Shown: positions 56,634 to 64,000 of the stretch, piece after piece
Position numbering within the stretch: position 1 is the stretch's first letter
Layout of the letters: each line of letters begins with the position of its first letter
Assembly: GCF_000378345.1 (NCBI RefSeq)
Contig: NZ_KB899544.1
Span: 930,001 to 994,000, forward strand
Direction of reading: 5' to 3'
Source of the DNA: Hirschia maritima DSM 19733
GTDB taxonomy: Bacteria; Pseudomonadota; Alphaproteobacteria; Caulobacterales; Hyphomonadaceae
DNA: 64,000 nt
Program-made: the position numbers and the translations under genes
The notes under the pieces: generated by a model
The model's input: the letters and a program-made list of their open reading frames with translations, nothing else
What the model was told of the DNA's origin: nothing
The model's database searches: none

Positions 56634-57713
56634 GTGTTTGCTAGCACCTATTTGCAAGCAAGGGACGCTTTTCTTAAGGCTGTTTCCATTGCTGATGCAC
56701 GTTTAGAAACTATCGCATTTCCAAACGGAAGTACAAAAAACGGCGACGATTTATTTGTGGATATAGCTTCCATTGGCTCCAAGAGCGCACCAAATGTGAT
56801 CCTTTGTATTTCGGGAACACACGGGGTGGAAGGTTTTGCAGGTTCAGCCTGCCAAATTGATATACTAGAGCGTCTGATCGATGAAGATTTTGGATCGGAT
56901 TTGAAGCTAGTATTGATCCACTCAATAAATCCGTTTGGGTTTGCCAATGGTAGGCGAGTCAATGAAGACAACATTGATCTAAATAGGAATTTTATAGATT
57001 TTTCGCAGCCTTTGCCGGACAATGATAGGGCAATTCAAGCCGCAGCTAACTTGATGCCTATAAATGGTACATTAGAAGCATATCATAAAACTGAGAAATA
57101 CATTCAACTCTTGCTGGATACCAATAAAATTTATCAGGTCGCGAGTGATTTACAGCCTGGTCAATTTCAGGATGAAGCGGGTTTATTCTATGGTGGACGT
57201 GAGCCATCGTGGTCCCACGAAACTTTTCGCAAATTGTGCTCCAAATATCTGTCGGATGCAAAGAATATAGTTGCGATAGATTATCATACAGGATTGGGAG
57301 AGACGGGCGTTGGAGAACTTATATTTGTAAGTCCTCATCAAAGGGAAGTCACGAAAAAGATTGAGTCTATCTTTACAGGGCCACTAAGTATTGCAGGGGC
57401 TGAAGATTCGGTTTCGTCTGAAGTAACCGGCCCACTTATCAGCTCCATTGCAGATGAGGTTCCTCAATCAGATGTGTTAGCTGCGGCGCTTGAGTTTGGA
57501 ACGTGCCCGCTTCAGGATGTTGTTTGGGCTTTAGTTATCGAAAACTGGGCAACAAGGTATTTTTCAGAAGGGCACCCTCTTTTGATTGATGCTCGAGCGC
57601 AGTTAAAGAAAGCCTTTTACTGTGAAGGAAATGAGCACTGGCAGCGAGCCATCATTGGGCGGTCAGAACAAGTTTTTGAGGAAGCCAAGAATTATCTGAT
57701 GAACAACACCTAA
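56634..57713 (+). CDS. DUF2817 (M14-like) metallopeptidase-like protein
   Basis: A 359-residue protein starting at GTG 56634 with AGGA upstream. The zinc-site pattern GTHGVEGFAGSACQ (His and Glu) and DYHTGLGETGVGEL (His) match DUF2817, a family of the M14 carboxypeptidase superfamily; RRVNEDNIDLNRNF carries a substrate-binding Arg-Asn pattern. No signal peptide is visible. It ends overlapping the AraC gene end by 4 bp and follows the ALDH by 47 bp. Substrate unknown. Confidence 0.82.
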   Translation: MFASTYLQARDAFLKAVSIADARLETIAFPNGSTKNGDDLFVDIASIGSKSAPNVILCISGTHGVEGFAGSACQIDILERLIDEDFGSDLKLVLIHSINPFGFANGRRVNEDNIDLNRNFIDFSQPLPDNDRAIQAAANLMPINGTLEAYHKTEKYIQLLLDTNKIYQVASDLQPGQFQDEAGLFYGGREPSWSHETFRKLCSKYLSDAKNIVAIDYHTGLGETGVGELIFVSPHQREVTKKIESIFTGPLSIAGAEDSVSSEVTGPLISSIADEVPQSDVLAAALEFGTCPLQDVVWALVIENWATRYFSEGHPLLIDARAQLKKAFYCEGNEHWQRAIIGRSEQVFEEAKNYLMNNT

Positions 57714-58768
57714 TTGTTTGCGATATTTGGCTTACTTGAAATGAGTTTGCAGTCTTTAGGTCTGATCCCAAACTTTCTTATGAAGGCGCGTGTAAAAGAG
57801 GACACTTCTGAGTACCCTACTTTGTAGGCGGTCTCATTCACTGATAATCCTGTTTCGCTTAGCAATTCACGTGCGATAACTAACCTATGATCGCGCCAAT
57901 AAGCTTGAACTGATGTTCCATACACATAACGGAATCCGAGGATCAACTTAGTTCGGTTTATACCTATCTGTTTTGCTAATTCGGCTAAAGAAATGGTGTT
58001 TTCCAAGTCGTTGGTAATGATTTTCTCTGCTTCTTTGATTCTGTCAAAATCTTTTTCGGATAGTTTCAGGGGGGGGGATTCTTGATTTGATTCAAGCTCT
58101 ATCATTTTTTGATAAGCGGATGATAGCAGCTCCAAAAATTTGGCCAGCATATATGTAAGGCGGGGCCCGTTATGAAACGTACACGAAGTGATGTCATTTA
58201 CAGCAAGTGCCATGTTGGCATCCAACGGTAAGGCGCAATGAAAAACACCGGAGTTTTGATTGTCTGATAACCATTTAAAGTTGTCAGGAATATCTTTGGA
58301 GGAGATGTTAAGCAACGATGCAAATGCTTTGGGTTTGAGCCATAAACAGGCTACTCGCCAACTCTCCGTTTCATAGGCTACACGATCTATTTCGGAATTG
58401 GCTGGATATCGTGTGATTGTGCACGACCTGTCAGAAGTTTCAAATTTTTCTTGCCCGGTGATAACTTCATGTCCATCGCCACCCAATCGAAATTGAATGT
58501 GCAACCAATCTTCTTCCCCAATCAATTGTCGATGACGTGCAACGGCTGGAAGTGGAGCGGGAATAGCTGAACTTGCTAGCATGAAGCAATCACTGCTGAA
58601 TCTTACGAGATCCTGGGTATAACGAATACCATCTTCTTCGGTTGTAATGAGAAAGCCTTGGTCATCATCATAATACATGCCTTTGGGATAAGGCTCAGCA
58701 CCGTAGACCTGTTTTGCGAGGCTTCTGTTAAAAAGATCGTTATAATCAATTCCTTGCGCTGTACTCAT
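57710..58768 (-). CDS. AraC-family transcriptional regulator
   Basis: A 352-residue regulator from ATG 58768, preceded by GGTGG; ATG 58774 and TTG 58813 are in frame. The C-terminal 100 residues contain two helix-turn-helices (ISLAELAKQIGINRTKLILGFRYVYG and NETAYKVGYSEVSSFTRAFIRKFG). The N-terminal 220 residues lack a recognisable sensor but have an AraC-binding-like beta-rich look. It converges with the DUF2817 gene by a 4-bp overlap. It may regulate the ALDH operon or the PQQ dehydrogenase. Confidence 0.9.
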   Translation of the reverse strand: MSTAQGIDYNDLFNRSLAKQVYGAEPYPKGMYYDDDQGFLITTEEDGIRYTQDLVRFSSDCFMLASSAIPAPLPAVARHRQLIGEEDWLHIQFRLGGDGHEVITGQEKFETSDRSCTITRYPANSEIDRVAYETESWRVACLWLKPKAFASLLNISSKDIPDNFKWLSDNQNSGVFHCALPLDANMALAVNDITSCTFHNGPRLTYMLAKFLELLSSAYQKMIELESNQESPPLKLSEKDFDRIKEAEKIITNDLENTISLAELAKQIGINRTKLILGFRYVYGTSVQAYWRDHRLVIARELLSETGLSVNETAYKVGYSEVSSFTRAFIRKFGIRPKDCKLISSKPNIANN

Positions 58769-59209
58769 GCTCATCCACCATGTGGTTGTTCTGCTAAGAG
58801 AGGGTAAAATCAAATTTGGCTAGTGTCTAGTTTTGTTGTGATTGCTTCCTATTGTGGCTAAAAAAGGTGCTTCCGGACCTAAGCCCGGAAGCAGTTTAAT
58901 CGAGGCCTATAAAGGGGAGGCTTCGTCAACAGAATGGGTAGGCTGAATCTCTAGCAAATGGGCAAAACTTGGGGTCCGAAGTTTTGAATTGTTAAAAGCC
59001 AGAATGAATGCCTCCTCCCTAGGTCAAGACAATTAGAGCTTTGATAGCGTGATTAGAATTGCATCCAGAAGCAGTATTGTCCCGATCATCTCGGTCCAAT
59101 TTTTTGTCTTTTCGGTTGTGCGGCGCAATGGCACGCATTTAACACCTTCAATGACTGTTGAGACGAATGTAGAATGCCAAACCTATGGTGAAGCGATAGT
59201 TATAGCTCT
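58769..59209. other. 441-bp region between the AraC and PhoD genes
   Basis: Contains a minus-strand terminator (58862-58892), leaving over 300 bases downstream of the PhoD gene that would be transcribed but not translated. A 49-codon minus-strand stretch without a normal start (about 59036-59188, ending ILITLSKL) has a hydrophobic end and may be a decayed gene fragment. No RNA gene is recognised. Confidence 0.45.
58860..58892 (-). terminator. minus-strand terminator downstream of the PhoD gene
   Basis: GCTTCCGG (58869-58876) and CCGGAAGC (58885-58892) form a perfect 8-bp stem with an 8-base loop; on the minus strand it is followed by ACC and TTTTTT. It sits 317 bp after the PhoD stop and 94 bp before the AraC start. 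Confidence 0.85.
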
Positions 59210-60742
59210 TTAACTAGAGCTAATATTGTACTGCATTTCTGTCGTGCTGTGTGAATGAGGATCTTTCGGATTGTGCACGGTTCGAAACGAAGTGATTGCT
59301 CGCTTCTTTGAAACTTCGCATCTGATGTAACCTCGTTGATCTTCGCCAATATAATCAACATGTGGGTTTTGATTTTTTGCATTCTGCACAACGGGCAACC
59401 AAGGGCACAATGAAGAGATTGAAGTCGCTGCGAAATTGTGAGCGACTCTTGCCGTCTTAGAATTCGTTGGATCTTTGTGAATTCCCATAGCAGCAGCGCA
59501 GTGCCAATCACCACTCATAACTATGGATTCGCTTGTGGAATGGTCAAAAGCATTTATTAGTTTTTGCCTCTGAACTGGGTACCCGTCCCATTGATCCATA
59601 TTGAATCGGTCGCCTTCTTCTGAACCATAATTGAATGGCGCAAACCAAGATTGCTGGGCGATGATATTGAATGGAGATTCTGATCGTTTAATCCGCTCTA
59701 GCAGCCAATTTTCTTGAGTTTTTCCTGTCATGGTCAGATTCGGGTCATGCATTTCCTCGCATGCTTCCTCTGATGGGAAGCCTTGCCCGCATGGCGGTTG
59801 GGAGCGGTATTGCCGAGTGTCGAGCATACTGACTGAAGCTGGTCCCATTTCAAACTCATCATAAAGTGGGAGGTCAGCATTCACTCCATTTAATAGTACC
59901 GGTCGCTCTATTGGCATGTGCTCATAAAACGCTTGCAGTGCAGCTCTTTTTCGAATTGCAAATTCCAGAGGCGTTTGTTTTTTGGGGTCTTCGGGAAATT
60001 CTCCCGCCCAATTATTATCAACTTCATGATCGTCGAGTGAGACAATCCATGGCGCTGCCGCATGGGCTGCTTGCAATTGCGGATCGCCTTTATACAAAGC
60101 ATGTCGATTGCGGTACTGATAAAGAGTAGCTGCCTCGGGACCATCATGTTGCCGGACAATTTCGTACGCCACAGTGCTATTTTTGAGCTTTAATTGGTGT
60201 TTGCCTAAAGCATGTTTGGCACCTTCATAGATGTAATCTCCCAAATGAATAATAGCGTCTGGATTCCACTGTACCAAGTCTTTATAGGCAGCATAGAAAT
60301 TAGTTTCGTAGTGCTGGCAGTTTGCAAATGCTAATTTTACGGAATCCGCATTTGGGTCAGTTGTTCGCGTACGGCCTATAGGGCTGTCATCTTCTCCGAA
60401 GTAGAATTGGTACCAATATTCTCGTCCAGGCTCGAGGCCTTTGGCTGTTACGTGAATTGAATGAGCTTTGGATTCATCTGTTCGCACTAGGCCATCCAAA
60501 ATGGTATTCCTCATAGCGCTATCCGAACACACTCTATATCTTACTTCTACTGCGCCTTCTGGCATGCCGCCGCCAATTGAGGGATCTGGAGCAAGGCGTG
60601 TCCACAACACAACGCTACTTGAGCGCGGACAACCTGAAGCAACGCCCAGAGTGAAGTGGTAATTAGTGCTAATTCCCGCTGAAGCGAGAGGTACCCAAAG
60701 TGGAGCACTTAAAGCTGTAAAAAATCGTCTCCTGCTAAACAT
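59210..60742 (-). CDS. phoD: PhoD-type alkaline phosphatase
   Basis: A 510-residue secreted metallophosphatase. The signal carries RRRFFTAL (twin-arginine type) ending ASAG; the mature part opens with the GVASGCPRSSSVVLWTRLAP signature of PhoD, then an Asp/His metal set in LGDYIYEGA, DDHEVDNNW and VMSGDWHCAAAMG. It releases phosphate from organic esters in the periplasm using Ca/Fe. Upstream there are tandem repeats at 60806-60833 that are not a standard Pho box. Divergent from the PQQ dehydrogenase. Confidence 0.92.
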   Translation of the reverse strand: MFSRRRFFTALSAPLWVPLASAGISTNYHFTLGVASGCPRSSSVVLWTRLAPDPSIGGGMPEGAVEVRYRVCSDSAMRNTILDGLVRTDESKAHSIHVTAKGLEPGREYWYQFYFGEDDSPIGRTRTTDPNADSVKLAFANCQHYETNFYAAYKDLVQWNPDAIIHLGDYIYEGAKHALGKHQLKLKNSTVAYEIVRQHDGPEAATLYQYRNRHALYKGDPQLQAAHAAAPWIVSLDDHEVDNNWAGEFPEDPKKQTPLEFAIRKRAALQAFYEHMPIERPVLLNGVNADLPLYDEFEMGPASVSMLDTRQYRSQPPCGQGFPSEEACEEMHDPNLTMTGKTQENWLLERIKRSESPFNIIAQQSWFAPFNYGSEEGDRFNMDQWDGYPVQRQKLINAFDHSTSESIVMSGDWHCAAAMGIHKDPTNSKTARVAHNFAATSISSLCPWLPVVQNAKNQNPHVDYIGEDQRGYIRCEVSKKRAITSFRTVHNPKDPHSHSTTEMQYNISSS

Positions 60743-61376
60743 GATTATCTCTCTAAATCAGCCAGTGTTCCATTATCACAATTCATTCCGCCGAGTGATA
60801 TTGCCCAACCATATTTGTAACAACCATGTTTGTTGGTAAGAAAAAATTGCCCGTGAGGTAGTAAAACTAGTCTCCAAGCTCTCACGGCGCTACCGATATA
60901 ATTGGGTAAATTCCATTAAAAACTTAGCTGTTTTACATTAAATGATTACGGAAATAATGGAGAAGTAGTATTTGCTGGGGCTTGAAACTAGAGCGGTGTG
61001 AAGAAGTACTTCTTTCGTGCGCTGCTCAATTCAACGTAGTTTTGTTGTGCTAAATAATTAGTTATAAAAACAATAGCATATTATTGTTTCTGTGACGTTT
61101 AGACAAATACATTATCGTTGAAAAAATCTATTTGGTAGGAATTGAAGTGACGAAGGATTATCGATTTCCACAAGACTAAATGGAAGCATTGAGCAAGCCG
61201 AATTAAATGTGGCAATCTTCTTTTCCCATGTCGCAGGTTTTTTCGATTTTTGGAAGAATTGGGGTGTAATTTTGCAAATTGGCGATCATTTACAACGGTC
61301 CATTCACGTATACTTTGACATCAAACAACAGTCACCACAGCGATAAGCATCGCGTTTTGAATGTCAGAGGAATTAG
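60743..61376. promoter_or_regulatory. 634-bp divergent control region of phoD and the PQQ dehydrogenase
   Basis: No coding frame is convincing. Three elements stand out: near-identical direct repeats CAACCATATTTGT (60806-60818) and CAACCATGTTTGT (60821-60833), period 15; the perfect palindrome AAGAAGTACTTCTT (61002-61015); and AAACAATA/TATTGTTT (61068-61089, 6-base spacer). The last two probably serve the dehydrogenase side, the repeats phoD. Confidence 0.55.
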
Positions 61377-63662
61377 ATGATCAGTACAGTTTTAGCCACC
61401 CGTTCTTCGACTAAGCAGTCGCGAATTAGGACAGTATTGTTAGCTAGTTCAGCCTTCTTATTGGCATCTTGTACCGGAGAAAATATTTCCACTCCTGAAG
61501 CATCTGAATCTAGCGCGAATAAACTAGCTTTCTCGCAAGCTGGTGCCATTACGAATGAAAGATTGAAGGGTGCCCATTCGGAGCCAGAACAATGGTTGAC
61601 TGGTGGTCGCGACTATCAACAATCCTATTATTCTCCTCTTGATAAAATCAATGAAGGCAATATCGATCAACTCGGTGTCGCTTGGACTTATGATATTGAT
61701 TCAGAAGATGGTTTTGAAGCAACGCCAATAGTTGTCGATGGTATGATGTACGCTAGTGGCCCTCGTGGATCGGTGTATGTTTTGAATGCAGAAACTGGTG
61801 AGGAAATTTGGACATTTCTCCCAGAAATAGATCCCCAAATTTATCGCAAGGTTTGTTGTGGCGTGGTCAATCGCGGTCTAACCGTTTGGAAGGGCAATGT
61901 GTATGTAGCATCTTTGGATGGTTACCTTTATGCGCTTGATGCCAAATCAGGAGATATTGTTTGGAAAAGCGATACAATTGTTGACCGTGAAAGAGGTTAC
62001 TCCGTTACAGGTTCACCTTATATGGCCGGTGATTTGGTTATAATCGGAAATAGCGGAGCAGAGCTCGACGCGAGAGGTTATGTAACCGCATACGACTATA
62101 AAACTGGTGAAGAGGCCTGGAGATTTTATACAGTACCGGGCAATCCTTCAAATGGGTTTGAGCATCCTGAATTGGAAATGGCAGCAAAAACTTGGGATGA
62201 AAACAGTCTTTGGGAAGCTGGTTTGGGGGGCACCGTTTGGGATGGTATGGCTTATGATCCTGAGCTGGATCTACTGTATGTTGGGACAGGAAATTCAGCA
62301 CCTTATCCCAGAAAATTGAGGAGTCCTTCAGGCGGAGACAATTTGTTTCTTGCGTCCATTCTGGCAATAAACCCCAAAACTGGAAAACTTGTTTGGCACT
62401 ATCAATCTACACCTGGTGAGAATTGGGATTATACAGCTACTCAGAAAATGATATTGGCCGACATGGTGATAGAAGGTGAAAACCGGAAAGTTATCATGCA
62501 AGCTCCCAAGAATGGTTTTTTCTATGTGATAGATAGAGAAACGGGTGAATTGATCTCTGCAGACCCTTATGTTCAAGTCAATTGGGCTAGTCATGTCGAC
62601 CTCGAAACAGGTCGTCCCGTTGAAACTGGGCAAGGGGAGTATTTCGAAGAACCTAAACTTGTTTTCCCGGGGCCTGCAGGGGGGCACAATTGGCAACCAA
62701 TGGCTTATAATCCAGGCACTGGGTTGGTGTATATTCCGGCCATGGAAGCCCCAGCGATTTTTTCGATGGTTGATGCTCCGTATTCATACCAAAAAGGGCA
62801 ACCTCATTTTGCCGCCAAATACATTTTCCCTGTACCGGGTCCATGGGGGTTCGGGTCGGAAATAGCATCAGATTTGCCACCATTTTCTGAACTATCCGAG
62901 GGCCAGCCTGACCCTACTGTGAAGGGGATATTGAAAGCTTGGGACCCTGTGCAAAAGAAGGTTGTTTGGGAAGTTGATACTTCTGCGCGTTGGACAGGAC
63001 AATTGTTTTCTGTGTGGAATGGTGGTGGAGTTATGACCACTGGAGGAGACCTTGTGTTTCAGGGGCGTGGTACCGGTGAATTGGCGATTTTAGATGCCAA
63101 ATCGGGACGTGAACTTCATGAAGTCAATATAGGCACAAGCATGATGGCAGCTCCGATGAGCTATCAATTGGGAGACAAACAATACGTCGCTATAATGGCT
63201 GGGCTAGGCGGGGCGCTTGGAAAACAACATTTGCCAGGTACCGCTGCGTATGAATTTGGAAACAAAGGTCGAATTGTTGCATTGGAGCTTGGTGGAGGGG
63301 AAGTGCCCATGCGAAAAGCAAAAATTCATTCCCAATCTAATACCTTGATGCCACCAGTTTCTCGGCGTGGGGATGCGCAAACTATCGAAATGGGAGAAGG
63401 CCTTTTTGATAGAACTTGTCGAATTTGTCATGCCAATGCAGGTGCGGCACCAGACCTGACTAAAATGGATCTCGTCGCTCATGAGACGTTTCTAGACATC
63501 GTTCTGAAGGGAGCACGAGCAGATAAAGGGATGGGATCGTATGAGGGGGTAATTGATCAGAATGAAGCAGAAGCTATTCACACATTCCTCATTGATAAAG
63601 CATGGCAAAACTACGAAAGCGAGGTAGATCAACCTGCCCCACATCAACCGGACGCAGAATGA
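61377..63662 (+). CDS. PQQ-dependent quinohaemoprotein alcohol dehydrogenase (lipoprotein)
   Basis: A 761-residue methanol/ethanol-family enzyme. The signal ends LASC, a lipobox, so it is predicted to be membrane-anchored. An eight-bladed PQQ propeller (residues about 50-620) contains the vicinal C160-C161 pair in KVCCGVVNRG, which forms the rare disulfide ring over PQQ, and many W-docking-type motifs. A C-terminal cytochrome c domain has C681, C684 and H685 (CRICH). It oxidises primary or secondary alcohols and passes electrons to the chain. GAGGAATTAG precedes the ATG. Substrate open. Confidence 0.95.
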   Translation: MISTVLATRSSTKQSRIRTVLLASSAFLLASCTGENISTPEASESSANKLAFSQAGAITNERLKGAHSEPEQWLTGGRDYQQSYYSPLDKINEGNIDQLGVAWTYDIDSEDGFEATPIVVDGMMYASGPRGSVYVLNAETGEEIWTFLPEIDPQIYRKVCCGVVNRGLTVWKGNVYVASLDGYLYALDAKSGDIVWKSDTIVDRERGYSVTGSPYMAGDLVIIGNSGAELDARGYVTAYDYKTGEEAWRFYTVPGNPSNGFEHPELEMAAKTWDENSLWEAGLGGTVWDGMAYDPELDLLYVGTGNSAPYPRKLRSPSGGDNLFLASILAINPKTGKLVWHYQSTPGENWDYTATQKMILADMVIEGENRKVIMQAPKNGFFYVIDRETGELISADPYVQVNWASHVDLETGRPVETGQGEYFEEPKLVFPGPAGGHNWQPMAYNPGTGLVYIPAMEAPAIFSMVDAPYSYQKGQPHFAAKYIFPVPGPWGFGSEIASDLPPFSELSEGQPDPTVKGILKAWDPVQKKVVWEVDTSARWTGQLFSVWNGGGVMTTGGDLVFQGRGTGELAILDAKSGRELHEVNIGTSMMAAPMSYQLGDKQYVAIMAGLGGALGKQHLPGTAAYEFGNKGRIVALELGGGEVPMRKAKIHSQSNTLMPPVSRRGDAQTIEMGEGLFDRTCRICHANAGAAPDLTKMDLVAHETFLDIVLKGARADKGMGSYEGVIDQNEAEAIHTFLIDKAWQNYESEVDQPAPHQPDAE

Positions 63663-63690
63663 TCCATAAAAGTAGAGATCAATTTATCAA

Positions 63691-63730
63691 AAAAGCCTCT
63701 GACTTTCGAAAAGTCAGAGGCTTTTTATTT
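63691..63730. terminator. bidirectional terminator after the PQQ dehydrogenase
   Basis: AAAAGCCTCTGACTTT (63691-63706) and AAAGTCAGAGGCTTTT (63710-63725) form a perfect 16-bp stem with a 3-base loop, with a T run on the plus strand and A/T on the other, so it can end both converging transcripts. Confidence 0.95.
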
Positions 63731-63750
63731 AGGAATAACTGTCTAAGATG

Positions 63751-64000
63751 CTATTTTTGTTGTTCTAATTGTTCAAGCAAATTGGTGAGATCTCTAACCA
63801 ACCATTCAGGACGGAATTGGTGGGCAGAATGTGGGGCACCAGGATATTCGATGACTGAAATAAGTTCTGGGTGCAGCTGACGAAGTTTTTCATTTTGATC
63901 TGACAAGTGAATGTGATCACCAATTGGATCAATCACAATCATTGGCACGTGCAGATTGCGGAAAGTAATCAACGGATGCACACGTCTCCAAGACTGATGC
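63751..64000 (-). CDS. alpha/beta hydrolase, C-terminal part (gene continues past the window)
   Basis: Only the end is present; the frame stays open to base 64000. The 80-odd residues visible contain VPMIVIDPIGDHIHLSDQNE, the late strand and loop carrying the usual acid residue of the catalytic triad, and a candidate His in EYPGAPHSAHQF, followed by a C-terminal helix WLVRDLTNLLEQLEQQ. This pattern fits an alpha/beta hydrolase. It is convergent with the PQQ dehydrogenase gene across a strong terminator. Substrate unknown. Confidence 0.65.
   Translation of the reverse strand, partial: HQSWRRVHPLITFRNLHVPMIVIDPIGDHIHLSDQNEKLRQLHPELISVIEYPGAPHSAHQFRPEWLVRDLTNLLEQLEQQK

Noticed and set aside
59036-59188. 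A 49-codon minus-strand frame after phoD as a real gene
   Set aside because: It has no ATG, a GTG or TTG would leave only a short peptide, and no ribosome site is clear; listed only as a possible remnant.
60743-61376. A Pho box upstream of phoD
   Set aside because: The repeats have a 15-bp period and a sequence unlike CTGTCAT-type Pho boxes.

Overview
The window looks like part of the chromosome of an alphaproteobacterium with moderate-to-low GC (about 45% by eye), most likely a marine or aquatic member of the Hyphomonadaceae/Caulobacterales (Hirschia-like). This is an inference from gene content: a tig-clpP-clpX-lon block, glnA/glnB, parE, guaA/guaB, a quinohaemoprotein dehydrogenase, a PL7 alginate lyase and many outer-membrane or Tat/lipoprotein products. 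No rRNA, phage, insertion sequence or CRISPR array is visible.

Left part (1-15.9 kb): a truncated DUF389 membrane protein; a biotin locus with bioA plus a methyltransferase on the minus strand and bioF-bioD on the plus strand; small accessory genes (DUF1203, a dual-specificity-type phosphatase, a DUF1971 cupin beside a group III truncated haemoglobin, an FMN reductase); a DUF481 outer-membrane protein; an ArsR regulator with a PLP decarboxylase; an unrecognised 247-residue protein paired with an SRPBCC protein; a PL7 alginate lyase beside a LuxR solo; dinB; a small lipoprotein; and a MoaB-like gene.

Middle part (16-31 kb): an OmpA-type protein with 28 consecutive prolines, a Ppx/GppA phosphatase with rlmE, guaB, a thiolase-like enzyme, an acidic membrane-anchored protein of unknown function, a HEPN-like protein overlapping an RsmB-type rRNA methyltransferase, a threonine-dehydratase-type enzyme, an aspartyl/asparaginyl hydroxylase-like protein, guaA and a TRIC-type channel.

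31-40 kb is the clearest accessory system. A LacI regulator is divergent from a tightly spaced seven-gene operon: Gfo/Idh/MocA oxidoreductase, sugar isomerase/epimerase, MFS transporter, DUF1080 lipoprotein, exported isomerase/epimerase, gluconate-2-dehydrogenase subunit-3-like protein and GMC oxidoreductase. A perfect 18-bp palindrome overlaps a plausible promoter between them. The set fits oxidation of a sugar or glycoside at C3 in the periplasm, cleavage or isomerisation of the 3-keto product, uptake, and cytoplasmic reduction. No cytochrome c subunit is present.

40-53.6 kb is mostly housekeeping: parE, a lytic transglycosylase, glnA, glnB, nnr, tRNA-Leu(TAG), tig, clpP, clpX, lon and tRNA-Val(TAC). 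The clpP leader has several overlapping inverted repeats. 53.8-64 kb is catabolic or accessory: a YcaQ-type winged-helix protein whose conserved N-terminus has no ATG/GTG/TTG start, an aldehyde dehydrogenase, a DUF2817 peptidase-like protein, an AraC regulator, a PhoD-type phosphatase, a lipid-anchored PQQ/haem c alcohol dehydrogenase and the end of an alpha/beta hydrolase. All functional calls come from reading motifs and remembered family features; no database search was run.
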